A DNA stretch of 64,000 nucleotides from NCBI RefSeq assembly GCF_000420325.1, contig NZ_ATUS01000004.1:62001-126000 (forward strand), read 5' to 3'. Made by a program: the position numbers and the translations under genes. The notes below the pieces were generated by a model. It was not told where the DNA came from, searched no databases, and worked only from the letters and a program-made list of their open reading frames with translations. Source of the stretch: Spongiibacter tropicus DSM 19543 (lineage in GTDB: Bacteria; Pseudomonadota; Gammaproteobacteria; Pseudomonadales; Spongiibacteraceae). Of this stretch, positions 44,997-55,784 are shown one piece after another. How positions within the stretch are numbered: position 1 is the stretch's first letter; each line of letters opens with the position of its first letter.

Positions 44997-46463
44997 GTGA
45001 CAGAGAGAAGACGAGAGCGTCCTGATGATTACTTCGCCGACTGGAAAGAGCGCGAAGCATTGGCCGAGGGGATGATTCCCCTGATCGGTAAGCTCTACCG
45101 CAACAACAACGTCAAAACCTACATCTACGGAAAGAATCTGGTCAATCTGTCAGTGCTGGATATCATGCAAGCGCACCGCTTTGTGCGTCAGGTCGAGCAA
45201 AACGAACTGTCGGAGTTTGAAACCTTTCCGGTGATTCAGGCGCTGGCTGCACTGGACCTGGGTACGGCCCATATTGATGCTGGCCGTATTGCGGTTGCCT
45301 ACGAGGCCGAAGGCAAGCCGGCTGGGAAGTCGGTTGATGAATTTGTCCGCAGTCAGGTTGCCGATCTGGTCGGTGGTGACAAAGAACTGACCCGTCCACC
45401 CCGCGATGTGGTGCTGTATGGCTTTGGCCGTATCGGTCGTTTGATGGCGCGCCTGTTGGTCGAGAAAGCCGGCGGCGGTGACAACCTGCGCCTGCGCGCG
45501 GTGGTTGTACGCCAGGGCGGTGCTGAAAATGATCTGGTCAAGCGCGCCTCGCTGCTGCGCCGCGACTCGGTTCACGGTCCTTTCAATGGCACCATTCGTG
45601 TCGATGAAGAGCGCCAGTCTTTTGTGGCCAACGGTGTGGAAGTGAAGGTGATCTACGCCAACAGCCCCGAGGAAGTGGATTACACCCAATACGGCATCAA
45701 CGATGCCATCCTGGTTGATAACACCGGCAAATGGCGCGACAGCGAAGGTCTGTCGATCCATCTGTCTCGCCCCGGCATTTCTAAAGTGATTCTGACGGCG
45801 CCCGGCAAAGGTGATATGAAGAATATCGTTGCCGGCGTCAATAATGAGCAGATTCTCGACAGCGATACCATTATTTCTGCCGCCAGCTGTACCACTAACG
45901 CCATCGCGCCGCCGCTGAAAGTGCTGGACGACCGTTTTGGTATTGAGAGTGGTCACGTTGAGACGGTTCACTCGTACACCAATGACCAGAACCTGATCGA
46001 CAACTACCACAAGGGCAACCGTCGTGGTCGCAGTGCACCGCTGAACATGGTTATCTCTGAAACCGGTGCGGCCAAAGCGGTAGGTAAAGTGTTGCCACAA
46101 ATGCTGGGCAAATTGAGCGGCAATGCGATCCGAGTGCCGACGCCCAACGTTTCGCTGGCCATTCTGTCGCTCAATCTGAAAACCGCAACAACGGTTGAAG
46201 AGCTGAATGAGCATATGCGTCAGGCGGCGCTGCACTCTCCGCTGCGCAAGCAAATTGACTACTCGAACTCGCCGGAAGTGGTTTCCAGTGATTTCGTCGG
46301 CTCGCGTCACGCCTGTGTGTTTGACAGTGAAGCCACTATTGTTAATGGCACTCACGCCATCCTCTACTGCTGGTACGACAACGAGTTCGGTTACAGCTGT
46401 CAGGTACACCGGATCCTCGAGCAGATGGCCGGGGTCAAGTACGCGGTGTACCCCGCCGAATAA
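44997..46463 (+). CDS. Long-form glyceraldehyde-3-phosphate dehydrogenase
   Basis: Interconverts glyceraldehyde 3-phosphate and 1,3-bisphosphoglycerate. The 488 residues include a family-specific N-terminal extension of about 135 residues (IPLIGKLYRNNNV at 27-39) before the Rossmann domain (YGFGRIGR, 141-148) and the catalytic domain with Cys298 (SAASCTTNA) and the TVHSYTNDQ histidine. At the end of the second beta strand, where NAD-specific enzymes have Asn-Asp, this protein has Val171-Arg172, which would suit NADP; this is inference. The start is GTG, downstream of a strong promoter. It corresponds to PA3001 in Pseudomonas, beside mfd. Confidence 0.92.
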   Translation: MTERRRERPDDYFADWKEREALAEGMIPLIGKLYRNNNVKTYIYGKNLVNLSVLDIMQAHRFVRQVEQNELSEFETFPVIQALAALDLGTAHIDAGRIAVAYEAEGKPAGKSVDEFVRSQVADLVGGDKELTRPPRDVVLYGFGRIGRLMARLLVEKAGGGDNLRLRAVVVRQGGAENDLVKRASLLRRDSVHGPFNGTIRVDEERQSFVANGVEVKVIYANSPEEVDYTQYGINDAILVDNTGKWRDSEGLSIHLSRPGISKVILTAPGKGDMKNIVAGVNNEQILDSDTIISAASCTTNAIAPPLKVLDDRFGIESGHVETVHSYTNDQNLIDNYHKGNRRGRSAPLNMVISETGAAKAVGKVLPQMLGKLSGNAIRVPTPNVSLAILSLNLKTATTVEELNEHMRQAALHSPLRKQIDYSNSPEVVSSDFVGSRHACVFDSEATIVNGTHAILYCWYDNEFGYSCQVHRILEQMAGVKYAVYPAE

Positions 46464-46471
46464 GTCGCGCC

Positions 46472-46506
46472 AACGGCCAGTTTCGCATTGCGTTGCTGGC
46501 CGTTTT
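46472..46506 (+). terminator. Rho-independent terminator of gap
   Basis: A 9-bp perfect stem, AACGGCCAG (46472-46480) with CTGGCCGTT (46496-46504), ending in TTTT. Confidence 0.85.
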
Positions 46507-46516
46507 GCATAGAGGA

Positions 46517-46533
46517 CTGGCCGCATCGGCCAG
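46517..46533 (+). repeat. Second hairpin sharing a 13-base repeat with the gap terminator
   Basis: CTGGCCG-CAT-CGGCCAG forms a 7-bp stem. Its right arm plus TTTCGC repeats CGGCCAGTTTCGC, present at 46474-46486 and 46527-46539. It may be a duplicated terminator arm. Confidence 0.55.
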
Positions 46534-46540
46534 TTTCGCC

Positions 46541-46568
46541 GTGACAGCCGATAGCCGGAGTCTATATA
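46541..46568 (+). promoter_or_regulatory. Possible promoter of the nqr operon
   Basis: GTGACA (46541-46546), 16 bases, TATATA (46563-46568), about 115 bases before nqrA. Confidence 0.45.
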
Positions 46569-46600
46569 CTTGCGGCAATTTTTTTAGTGGGTGGCGCTGA

Positions 46601-48025
<1,425 letters not shown>

Positions 48026-48028
48026 ATC

Positions 48029-49225
48029 ATGGGTCTGCGATCACTGTTAGACAATCTTGAGCCGCATTTCGAAAAAGGCGGCCGCTTTGAAAAGTGGTAT
48101 GCGCTGTATGAAGCAGTAGACACCATTTTTTATTCACCGGGTTCTGTGACCAAAACCACGGCACACGTTCGCGATGGCGTTGATCTCAAGCGCATCATGA
48201 TCACCGTGTGGTTCTGTGCCTTCCCAGCGATGTTCTTCGGTATGTGGAACATCGGCTTTCAGGCCAATACCATCATGGCTGAGGCCGGACTTGCCGCCGG
48301 TGAGGGCTGGCGTCACGTTATGATCGGCATGTTTGCCGGATACGATCCCAGCAGTCTTTGGGATAACTTCTGGCATGGCTTCTGGTTCTTTATCCCCGTT
48401 TACGCCGTAACCTTTGTGGTCGGCGGCTTCTGGGAAGTGCTGTTCGCCATGAAGCGCGGGCACGAAGTGAACGAGGGCTTCTTCGTTACCTCCATTCTGT
48501 TCGCCCTGATTTGCCCGCCATCGATTCCCTTGTGGCAAGTGGCGCTGGGTATCAGTTTCGGCGTTGTTGTGGGTAAAGAAGTCTTTGGCGGTACGGGCAA
48601 AAACTTCCTCAACCCCGCGCTGACTGGACGTGCGTTCCTGTTCTTCGCTTACCCTGCACAACTGTCGGGTGATGCGGTGTGGACCGCAGTAGATGGCTAC
48701 ACCGGCGCCACAGCGCTGTCGGTCGCGGCTAGCGAAGGCATGGCCGCACTGCAGCAAAACCTGACCTGGTTCGACGCTTTCACCGGCAATATGCATGGCT
48801 CCATGGGTGAAGTTTCTACTATCGCTATTTTGATCGGTGGTGCGGTGCTGCTGTGGACCGGCATTGCCTCCTGGCGCATTGTGCTGGGTGTGTTCAGTGG
48901 CATGGTTGCTTTGTCGCTGCTGTTCAACTCCGTTGGCGGTGAAAACCCCATGATGGCGATGCCCTGGTACTGGCACTTTGTGCTGGGCGGCTTTGCTTTC
49001 GGGATGATCTTTATGGCGACTGATCCTGTGTCAGCAGCTATGACGAACACCGGCAAATTTATATTTGGTCTGTTGATTGGTGCCATGGTGGTACTGATTC
49101 GCGTGGTTAACCCGGCCTTCCCAGAGGGCATGATGCTGGCGATTCTGTTCGGCAACTTGTTCGCGCCCCTGATTGACCACTTCGTGGTTCAGGCAAATAT
49201 CAAACGGAGGTTGGCACGTGGCTAA
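48029..49225 (+). CDS. nqrB: Na+-translocating NADH:quinone reductase subunit B
   Basis: Membrane subunit carrying covalently bound FMN, riboflavin and the sodium path. The 398 residues contain about ten membrane segments and the flavin attachment motif DGYTGAT, with the modified Thr at about 228. The N-terminus [17 protein letters not shown] is typical. GGAGGGG precedes the ATG. ApbE, encoded downstream, would attach FMN. Confidence 0.97.
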   Translation: MGLRSLLDNLEPHFEKGGRFEKWYALYEAVDTIFYSPGSVTKTTAHVRDGVDLKRIMITVWFCAFPAMFFGMWNIGFQANTIMAEAGLAAGEGWRHVMIGMFAGYDPSSLWDNFWHGFWFFIPVYAVTFVVGGFWEVLFAMKRGHEVNEGFFVTSILFALICPPSIPLWQVALGISFGVVVGKEVFGGTGKNFLNPALTGRAFLFFAYPAQLSGDAVWTAVDGYTGATALSVAASEGMAALQQNLTWFDAFTGNMHGSMGEVSTIAILIGGAVLLWTGIASWRIVLGVFSGMVALSLLFNSVGGENPMMAMPWYWHFVLGGFAFGMIFMATDPVSAAMTNTGKFIFGLLIGAMVVLIRVVNPAFPEGMMLAILFGNLFAPLIDHFVVQANIKRRLARG

Positions 49226-49985
49226 TAACGACAGTATTCAAAAAACGCTGCTGGTCGCGGTAACACTCTGTATTGTCTGCGCACTGGTAGTTTCTTCGGC
49301 AGCGGTGCTGCTCAAGCCGGCTCAGGTTGCCAACAAAGCGCTGGATCGCAAAGCGAATATTCTTGCAGCAGCGGGAATGTTGAGTGCCGACGAAAGTGTA
49401 GAGAAGCAATTTGAGAAGGTAACGACTCGCATTGTGAATCTGCAAACAGGCAAATTCAGCGATCAATACAGCCCGGACGGCTTTGAGCAGTCTCAGATTG
49501 CCAAAGATCCGGCGACTTCCATCGCTCTGGGCGAAGACGACACCGCCAAGATCAAGCGTCGCGAGAATTTCGCGGTGGTGTATATGGTCGAGCATGACGG
49601 TGAGCTGGATAAGATCATTCTGCCGGTTCGCGGTGCAGGTCTGTGGTCGACACTCTACGGTTTCCTGGCTTTGGAAAACGACCTGAATACCGTAGCGGGT
49701 CTCGGCTTTTACGAGCATGGCGAAACCCCCGGACTGGGTGGCGAAGTCGACAATCCCAAATGGAAAGCACTTTGGCCCGGTAAGGAAGTTTACGACGACG
49801 GCCAAGTCGCCATTGAGCTGATCAAGGGCAGTGTTGATGCATCGACGCGCAATGCTGAAAACAAAGTGGATGGCTTGAGCGGTGCAACACTGACCAGCCG
49901 CGGCGTGAGTAACCTGGTTCAATTCTGGATGGGCGACAATGGCTACAAGCTCTTCCTGAAAAATCTGCGTGCAGGGGAGGCCTAA
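49218..49985 (+). CDS. nqrC: Na+-translocating NADH:quinone reductase subunit C
   Basis: Subunit with one N-terminal membrane helix (about 8-32) and a periplasmic FMN-binding domain. The FMN-linked threonine is Thr224 in GLSGATLTS. From the GTG at 49218 (CGGAGG at 49205-49210) there are 255 residues, close to Vibrio NqrC (257). It overlaps the nqrB stop by eight bases. Confidence 0.96.
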   Translation: MANNDSIQKTLLVAVTLCIVCALVVSSAAVLLKPAQVANKALDRKANILAAAGMLSADESVEKQFEKVTTRIVNLQTGKFSDQYSPDGFEQSQIAKDPATSIALGEDDTAKIKRRENFAVVYMVEHDGELDKIILPVRGAGLWSTLYGFLALENDLNTVAGLGFYEHGETPGLGGEVDNPKWKALWPGKEVYDDGQVAIELIKGSVDASTRNAENKVDGLSGATLTSRGVSNLVQFWMGDNGYKLFLKNLRAGEA

Positions 49986-49988
49986 GTT

Positions 49989-50654
49989 ATGGCGACGTTA
50001 AAAGAGGCATTGACCTCACCGGTATTTAAGAACAACCCGATTGCATTGCAGATTCTGGGGATTTGTAGTGCGCTTGCGGTGACCTCCAGCATGAAGGTCA
50101 CTGTGGTCATGTGTATTTCGGTAATTCTGGTAACCGCGTTTTCCAGTTTTGCGGTCTCGCTGATCCGTAACCACATTCCCGGTGCGATCCGGATCATCGT
50201 GCAGATGGTCATTATCGCTTCGCTGGTTATCGTGGTTGATCAGGTGCTGAAAGCCTACGCGTTTGCGATCAGCAAGCAGCTGTCGGTGTTTGTCGGCCTG
50301 ATTATCACCAACTGTATTGTCATGGGGCGCGCCGAGGGCTTCGCGATGAAGAACCCGCCAGTGGCGAGCTTTATCGACGGCATCGGCAACGGCCTCGGCT
50401 ACAGTGTGGTCCTCCTGTCTGTGGCGTTCTTCCGTGAACTGTTCGGTTCCGGCAAGCTGTTCGGCATCGAAATTCTGCCGCTGGTTACCGATGGTGGCTG
50501 GTACGTGCCCAACGGCCTGCTGTTGTTGCCGCCGAGCGCGTTCTTCCTGATTGGTTTCTTCATCTGGGTTCTGCGCAGCGTGAAGACCGAGCAGGTCGAG
50601 AAGGAAGAATTCAAAATCGCCAAAAATACCCGCAGTGTTAAGGAGGCCTTCTGA
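49989..50654 (+). CDS. nqrD: Na+-translocating NADH:quinone reductase subunit D
   Basis: Integral membrane subunit of 221 residues with six predicted helices, related to NqrE and RnfA/E. Conserved cysteines in LGICSALAV (Cys26) and ITNCIVMGR (about 113) would ligate the membrane iron centre shared with NqrE. The stop shares one base with the nqrE start. Confidence 0.96.
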   Translation: MATLKEALTSPVFKNNPIALQILGICSALAVTSSMKVTVVMCISVILVTAFSSFAVSLIRNHIPGAIRIIVQMVIIASLVIVVDQVLKAYAFAISKQLSVFVGLIITNCIVMGRAEGFAMKNPPVASFIDGIGNGLGYSVVLLSVAFFRELFGSGKLFGIEILPLVTDGGWYVPNGLLLLPPSAFFLIGFFIWVLRSVKTEQVEKEEFKIAKNTRSVKEAF

Positions 50655-51262
50655 TGGAGCACTATATCAGCCTGTTCGTCAGGTCGGTCTTTATCGAGAA
50701 TATGGCCTTGGCCTTCTTCCTCGGTATGTGTACGTTCCTGGCGATCTCTAAAAAGATTCAAGCCGCTATTGGTCTGGGTATCGCGGTTATCGTGGTACTG
50801 GCGCTGACCGTGCCGGTCAACAACCTGATCTACAACTACCTGCTGCGCGACGGCGCGCTGGCCTGGGCGGGATATCCGGATGTGGATCTCAGCTTCCTCG
50901 GGCTGCTGAGTTACATCGGCGTTATCGCGGCGATCGTACAGATCATGGAAATGTTCCTCGACAAGTTCGTGCCCGCGCTTTACAGCGCCTTGGGCGTGTT
51001 CTTGCCGCTGATCACCGTAAACTGCGCCATCATGGGTGGTTCGCTGTTTATGGTTGAGCGTGACTACAACCTTGCCGAGTCCGTGGTATACGGCGCCGGG
51101 GCAGGTACCGGCTGGGCGCTGGCGATCACTGCACTGGCAGGTATCCGCGAGAAGCTGAAGTACAGCGACGTGCCGGAAGGTCTGCGTGGTCTGGGCATTA
51201 CCTTTATTACCGTCGGTCTGATGTCGCTGGGCTTCATGTCCTTCGGCGGCATCGATCTGTAA
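50654..51262 (+). CDS. nqrE: Na+-translocating NADH:quinone reductase subunit E
   Basis: Integral membrane subunit of 202 residues with six helices in inverted topology to NqrD. Cys26 (LGMCTFLA) and Cys124 (TVNCAIMGG) complete the iron site. AAGGAGG lies just upstream of the ATG, which overlaps nqrD by one base. Confidence 0.97.
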   Translation: MEHYISLFVRSVFIENMALAFFLGMCTFLAISKKIQAAIGLGIAVIVVLALTVPVNNLIYNYLLRDGALAWAGYPDVDLSFLGLLSYIGVIAAIVQIMEMFLDKFVPALYSALGVFLPLITVNCAIMGGSLFMVERDYNLAESVVYGAGAGTGWALAITALAGIREKLKYSDVPEGLRGLGITFITVGLMSLGFMSFGGIDL

Positions 51263-51289
51263 CCGAGACAAATAACTGGAGGCGTTTTA

Positions 51290-52513
51290 ATGAATACAGT
51301 GGTTGTTCTCGGTGTGACAATGTTTACCGCGATCGTACTGTCGCTGGTAGCTGTCATCCTGATTGCCCGCTCTCGTCTGGTGAGTAGCGGCAATGTCACG
51401 ATCGAGATAAATGGCGAAAAAACCATCAGCGTCCCCGCTGGTGACAAACTGCTGGGCACCCTGGCCAATCAGGGCATCTTCCTGGCATCAGCCTGTGGTG
51501 GTGGCGGTAGCTGCGCCCAGTGCAAGTGTATCGTTACCGATGGCGGCGGCTCGATGCTGGCGACAGAAGAAGCGCATTTCTCGCCCCGTGAAGCCCGCGA
51601 AGGCTGGCGTCTGTCCTGTCAGACACCGGTTAAGCAGGACATGGTGATCGAGGTTCCTGAGGATGTATTTGGTGTTAAGCAGTGGGAGTGTACGGTTCAA
51701 TCCAACCCCAATGTGGCAACGTTCATCAAGGAGCTGACGCTGAAACTGCCGGAAGGCGAGAATGTCGATTTCCGCGCGGGTGGTTACGTGCAGCTGGAGT
51801 GTCCTCCGCATCACGTTAAGTACTCTGACTTTGATATTCCGGAAGAATACCGCGGCGACTGGGAGCGCTTTGGTTTCTTTAACGTTGAGTCCAAAGTCAA
51901 TGAGACGGTGATCCGTGCTTACTCCATGGCCAACTATCCGGAAGAGAAGGGCATTGTGAAGTTCAATATTCGTGCTGCGACACCGCCGCCGAATAATCTG
52001 TCACTGCCTGCCGGTCAGATGTCATCCTGGGTCTTCAATCTGAAGCCCGGTGACAAAGTGAAGGTCTATGGCCCCTTCGGTGAGTTCTTCGCGAAAGAAA
52101 CTGAAGCGGAGATGGTTTTCATCGGTGGTGGTGCGGGTATGGCGCCTATGCGCTCGCACATCTTTGACCAGCTCAAGCGTCTTAACTCTACGCGCAAAAT
52201 CTCGTTCTGGTACGGTGCGCGCTCATTGCGCGAAGCGTTCTACCAGGATGAGTACGACCAACTGGCGGCAGAGAATGACAATTTTGAATGGCATCTCGCC
52301 CTGTCTGACCCGCAGCCGGAAGACAACTGGACGGGCATGACCGGCTTTATCCACAATGTGTTGTATGAAAATTACCTCAAGGACCATCCGGCCCCCGAGG
52401 ATTGTGAGTACTACATGTGTGGGCCGCCGATGATGAACGCTGCGGTTATCAAAATGCTGGAAGACTTGGGTGTTGAACCGGAGAATATTCTGCTTGATGA
52501 TTTCGGTGGCTGA
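51290..52513 (+). CDS. nqrF: Na+-translocating NADH:quinone reductase subunit F
   Basis: Electron entry subunit. A membrane helix (about 4-26) is followed by a 2Fe-2S ferredoxin domain with Cys69, Cys75, Cys78 and Cys110, an FAD-binding domain ([11 protein letters not shown]) and an NADH-binding domain ([12 protein letters not shown], and the terminal [10 protein letters not shown]). The 407 residues match Vibrio NqrF. CTGGAGG precedes the start. apbE begins inside its last codons. Confidence 0.97.
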   Translation: MNTVVVLGVTMFTAIVLSLVAVILIARSRLVSSGNVTIEINGEKTISVPAGDKLLGTLANQGIFLASACGGGGSCAQCKCIVTDGGGSMLATEEAHFSPREAREGWRLSCQTPVKQDMVIEVPEDVFGVKQWECTVQSNPNVATFIKELTLKLPEGENVDFRAGGYVQLECPPHHVKYSDFDIPEEYRGDWERFGFFNVESKVNETVIRAYSMANYPEEKGIVKFNIRAATPPPNNLSLPAGQMSSWVFNLKPGDKVKVYGPFGEFFAKETEAEMVFIGGGAGMAPMRSHIFDQLKRLNSTRKISFWYGARSLREAFYQDEYDQLAAENDNFEWHLALSDPQPEDNWTGMTGFIHNVLYENYLKDHPAPEDCEYYMCGPPMMNAAVIKMLEDLGVEPENILLDDFGG

Positions 52514-53546
52514 TTTACGCCGCTCAACAGAAAAAGCAGCCCTGGTGCTGCTTTTTCTGTTTCTGTTTCTGGCGGCCTGCAGTGGTGCTCCCGAAGAGGT
52601 GATCCGCATCAGCGGAAGCACTATGGGCACGACTTACCATGTTACGTTGCGCAATCCGGGTGAGCTGCGGGCTGAGGAATTAAAGCGCCAACTGGACTAC
52701 CAGCTGGTGCATTTCAACCAACTGGCTTCAACGTATATCGACGATTCTGAGCTGAATCAGCTTAACCGGGCGCCGGTTGGCGAATGGCAGACGCTCAGTG
52801 AGCCCCTCTACAATATTTTCAGCATGTCTCTGGAAGTGAGTTGGCTGACGGGTGGGGCCTTCGATATCACGGTGGCACCATTGGTTGATTTATGGGGATT
52901 TGGGCCAGAAAAGCACGATGGTCGGCCAAGTGATGACGCTATCGCGACGGCCATGCAAGATATCGGCTACGACCGTATCGAACTCGATATGCTGGAGCCG
53001 AAACTGCGTAAGAAAGCGGCGCTGCACATGGATTTATCCGCCATTGCCAAAGGCTATGGGGTGGATGCCGCGGCGATCTGGTTGGAATCACTGGGGGTGA
53101 CTGACTACCTCGTGGAAATCGGCGGAGAGATGCGGGTTGCCGGCAGCAGCCCTCGCGGCGATGCCTGGCGAATCGGGGTCGAGAACCCCGGCGGCGGTGC
53201 ACCGACGCTTGCCATTGAACTGGGCGATACGGCAGTGGCGACCTCCGGGGATTACCGCAACTATTTTGAGGAGGATGGTGTCCGCTATTCCCATACCATC
53301 GATCCGCGCACGGGACGTCCCATCAGCCACAGTCTTGCATCGGTGACGGTGCTGGACCCATCTTGTGCCTTTGCGGATGCCATGGCGACTGCCTTTTCAG
53401 TGATGGGCACTAAGCGTACACTGGAACTGGCCGAAGCCCAGAATATGCCGGTTTACCTGATTGAGAAAACGGAAGAGGGTTTTGTCAGTCGCTATAGCAG
53501 CGCTTTCAAGCCTTATCTGTCTGAGCATTTACAGGAAGAAAATTAG
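52497..53546 (+). CDS. apbE: FAD:protein FMN transferase ApbE
   Basis: Lipoprotein-anchored flavin transferase that links FMN to threonines of NqrB and NqrC. From the ATG at 52497 it has 349 residues: hydrophobic [10 protein letters not shown] and lipobox LAACSG near 26-30, the N-terminal [11 protein letters not shown] strand (about 40-50), [15 protein letters not shown] (about 179-193) and a C-terminal metal-site region [11 protein letters not shown]. The start lies within nqrF (17-base overlap), so expression is coupled to nqr. A GTG at 52506 is an alternative. Confidence 0.95.
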   Translation: MISVADLRRSTEKAALVLLFLFLFLAACSGAPEEVIRISGSTMGTTYHVTLRNPGELRAEELKRQLDYQLVHFNQLASTYIDDSELNQLNRAPVGEWQTLSEPLYNIFSMSLEVSWLTGGAFDITVAPLVDLWGFGPEKHDGRPSDDAIATAMQDIGYDRIELDMLEPKLRKKAALHMDLSAIAKGYGVDAAAIWLESLGVTDYLVEIGGEMRVAGSSPRGDAWRIGVENPGGGAPTLAIELGDTAVATSGDYRNYFEEDGVRYSHTIDPRTGRPISHSLASVTVLDPSCAFADAMATAFSVMGTKRTLELAEAQNMPVYLIEKTEEGFVSRYSSAFKPYLSEHLQEEN

Positions 53547-53548
53547 TC

Positions 53549-53782
53549 ATGGCTACTATATTTGCCGCCATCATTGTCATGATGCTGATTGTTGCCGCGA
53601 TGGCCGTTGGCGTGATCTTTGGCCGCAAGCCCATCGCCGGTTCCTGCGGTGGCGTGGGGGCGGCGCTGGCCGATCCCGATTACGTCTGTGATCTCTGTGG
53701 CAATGATCCCAACAAGTGCCGCGAAGAATCTGATAAAGCGGCGTCCTCGGCCCGTCAGGGACAGTTCTACGACGCCAGCTAA
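53549..53782 (+). CDS. nqrM: Na+-NQR maturation protein NqrM
   Basis: A 77-residue membrane-anchored protein needed to assemble the NqrD/E iron centre. One helix (about 5-24) is followed by the family cysteines Cys33 (GSCGG), Cys47, Cys50 (CDLC) and Cys57, a likely metal-delivery site. The start is two bases after apbE. Together with apbE it makes this a complete Nqr assembly unit. Confidence 0.95.
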   Translation: MATIFAAIIVMMLIVAAMAVGVIFGRKPIAGSCGGVGAALADPDYVCDLCGNDPNKCREESDKAASSARQGQFYDAS

Positions 53783-53817
53783 TCTGGCGTCTTCGTACAG
53801 GGCCTTCCTATACCTTC

Positions 53818-55065
53818 ATGGCTGCCTCTCTGCCACTGTTTATCGGTCTTCGCTATTTTCGCCGCGCGGCGGGTGATGATCGCTTCCTGTCTCTGATGTC
53901 CTGGTTTTCCCTGCTGGGAATGCTGATCGGCGTGGTGTCGCTGATCGTCGTTACTGCCGTCATGAACGGTTTCGAGCACGAGCTGCAAAAGCGTGTTCTG
54001 TCCGTGTTGCCCCACGCCTATATTGAAGGTCCCGAGCAGAAGCTGGAGGATTGGTCGCAATGGCGCGGACAAATTCTGGGGCAGGAGGGGCTGCAGGCCG
54101 CTGCGCCCTACGTCGGGGGCAAGGCGATGCTCTCCAGCGGTGGGCGTATTCAGGGCGCAGCCTTGTACGGCATAGACCCAGCGCTGGAGAAGGGTGTCTC
54201 TGCCGTCTCAGAGAACATGCTGGCTGGACGTTATTTAGGGGAAGAGGGCGGTCATTACGAGATTGTTCTCGGCGATATTTTGGCGCGTCAACTGGGCCTG
54301 AATATCGGTGATTCATTGCAAGTGATTCTTCCCAAGGTCACTGTGACGCCATTTGGTCTGTTTCCCCGAGAGCGCGCCTTTACTGTAGTCGGGGTATTCT
54401 CGGTGGGGGCGCAACTGGATGGCACCACGGCGTTTATTCACCTGGCCGACGCCCAGAAGCTCTACCAGCTTGGCGATGCCGTTCAGGGCCTCAGGCTGCA
54501 GTTTGACGATATGCTGCGCTCCGCGCAGGGCGCGGCGACACTGCTTGAGCGTTTTCCTGAGGGCAGTCAGGCCATTGACTGGAGCGTCAGTCAGGGCAGC
54601 CTGTTTCAGGCCGTGAAGATGGAAAAGCTGATGGTGCGTCTGCTGTTGATGTTTATCGTGGTGATCGCGGCATTCAATATCGTCTCTATTCTGAGTATGG
54701 CCGTCTCCTCCCGTCGGGGCGCCATAGCGGTACTGCGGACTATGGGCGCGACACCGGGTACGATCATGGCCATTTTTGTGATCTACGGCCTCGCTACAGG
54801 CCTGAGCGGCGTACTGGGAGGGCTGCTGATCGGCCTGCCGCTGGCGCTGTATGTGGGCGATGTGGTGGCTTGGTTTGAACAGTTGTCGGGCCTGTACGTG
54901 TTTGACCCCCAGGTCTATTTCATCAGCCGTATCCCCTCACTGCTTCGCCTGAGTGACGTCCTGTGGGTCTGCGGTTTTGGGATTGGCCTGAGTCTGCTGG
55001 CAACCCTGTATCCTGGACGACAGGCCGCCCGCGTTCAGCCCGCGGAAGCCCTGCGCTATGAGTAA
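53818..55065 (+). CDS. lolC: Lipoprotein-releasing ABC transporter permease LolC
   Basis: Inner-membrane permease of LolCDE, which extracts outer-membrane lipoproteins and passes them to LolA. The 415 residues show the LolC/E pattern: one N-terminal helix (LFIGLRYFR, SLLGMLIGVVSLIVVTAVMNGFE), a large periplasmic domain (about 55-265) and three C-terminal helices, with SSRRGAIAVLRTMGATPG before the third. Assignment as LolC rather than LolE rests mainly on gene order C-D-E. The gap to nqrM is 35 bases without a terminator, so read-through is possible. Confidence 0.92.
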   Translation: MAASLPLFIGLRYFRRAAGDDRFLSLMSWFSLLGMLIGVVSLIVVTAVMNGFEHELQKRVLSVLPHAYIEGPEQKLEDWSQWRGQILGQEGLQAAAPYVGGKAMLSSGGRIQGAALYGIDPALEKGVSAVSENMLAGRYLGEEGGHYEIVLGDILARQLGLNIGDSLQVILPKVTVTPFGLFPRERAFTVVGVFSVGAQLDGTTAFIHLADAQKLYQLGDAVQGLRLQFDDMLRSAQGAATLLERFPEGSQAIDWSVSQGSLFQAVKMEKLMVRLLLMFIVVIAAFNIVSILSMAVSSRRGAIAVLRTMGATPGTIMAIFVIYGLATGLSGVLGGLLIGLPLALYVGDVVAWFEQLSGLYVFDPQVYFISRIPSLLRLSDVLWVCGFGIGLSLLATLYPGRQAARVQPAEALRYE

Positions 55066-55073
55066 GCCTATCT

Positions 55074-55784
55074 ATGACTGAGCCATCAATATCCGCTGCC
55101 GCAGACTGCGTTCTGCAGTGTGAGGCGCTGAGTAAATCCTATCCCCAAGCCAACGGTCGGCTCGATATTCTGAACGGCGTTGAGCTGGCTGTGGCGCGGG
55201 GAGAAACTCTCGCGATTGTCGGTCCCTCCGGCGCCGGTAAGACGACATTGCTGCATATGCTGGGGGGCTTGGATCTGCCCAGTAGCGGTTGCGTACGGGT
55301 GAACGGGCAGGATATTTCCGCGTTGGATGACCGCGCTCGCAGCCGTCTGCGCAACGCGGAGCTGGGCTTTGTTTACCAGTTCCACCACCTGCTGGCGGAG
55401 TTTACTGCCGTAGAAAATGCCGCGATGCCGTTATTGATCGCGGGCCAGGCCCGGCGGGAAGCGCTGAGCGCAGCTGCGGCGCTTCTCGAGCGTGTTGGGC
55501 TCGGCGAGCGTCTGGATCACCGGCCCTCGGCCTTGTCCGGCGGAGAGCGACAACGGGTGGCCATTGCCCGGGCGCTGGTTAATCAGCCGGCCTGTGTCCT
55601 GCTGGATGAGCCGACCGGCAATCTGGATGCGGATACTGCGGAGTCGGTACACGCCTTGCTGGCAGAGCTGAATCGTGAATATCAGACCAGTCTGCTGGTG
55701 GTCACCCATGATATGCAGCTTGCCCAGCGCATGGATCGCATTTATCGCTTGCAGGCAGGGCAGTTACACGAGCAGGTGGCCTGA
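55074..55784 (+). CDS. lolD: Lipoprotein-releasing ABC transporter ATPase LolD
   Basis: ATPase of LolCDE, 236 residues. Walker A GPSGAGKTT (about 46-54), Q-loop FVYQFHHLLAEFTAVEN with the LolD-specific FHHLL, signature LSGGERQR (about 152) and Walker B VLLDEPTGNLD. The stop shares a base with lolE. Confidence 0.97.
   Translation: MTEPSISAAADCVLQCEALSKSYPQANGRLDILNGVELAVARGETLAIVGPSGAGKTTLLHMLGGLDLPSSGCVRVNGQDISALDDRARSRLRNAELGFVYQFHHLLAEFTAVENAAMPLLIAGQARREALSAAAALLERVGLGERLDHRPSALSGGERQRVAIARALVNQPACVLLDEPTGNLDADTAESVHALLAELNREYQTSLLVVTHDMQLAQRMDRIYRLQAGQLHEQVA

Noticed and set aside
44797-45060. N-terminal extension of Mfd to 45060
   Set aside because: The extra 88 residues run antisense into the GAPDH gene and do not resemble Mfd.
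45150-46526. A 458-codon open frame on the minus strand opposite gap
   Set aside because: Shadow frame; the plus strand contains the complete dehydrogenase with catalytic motifs.
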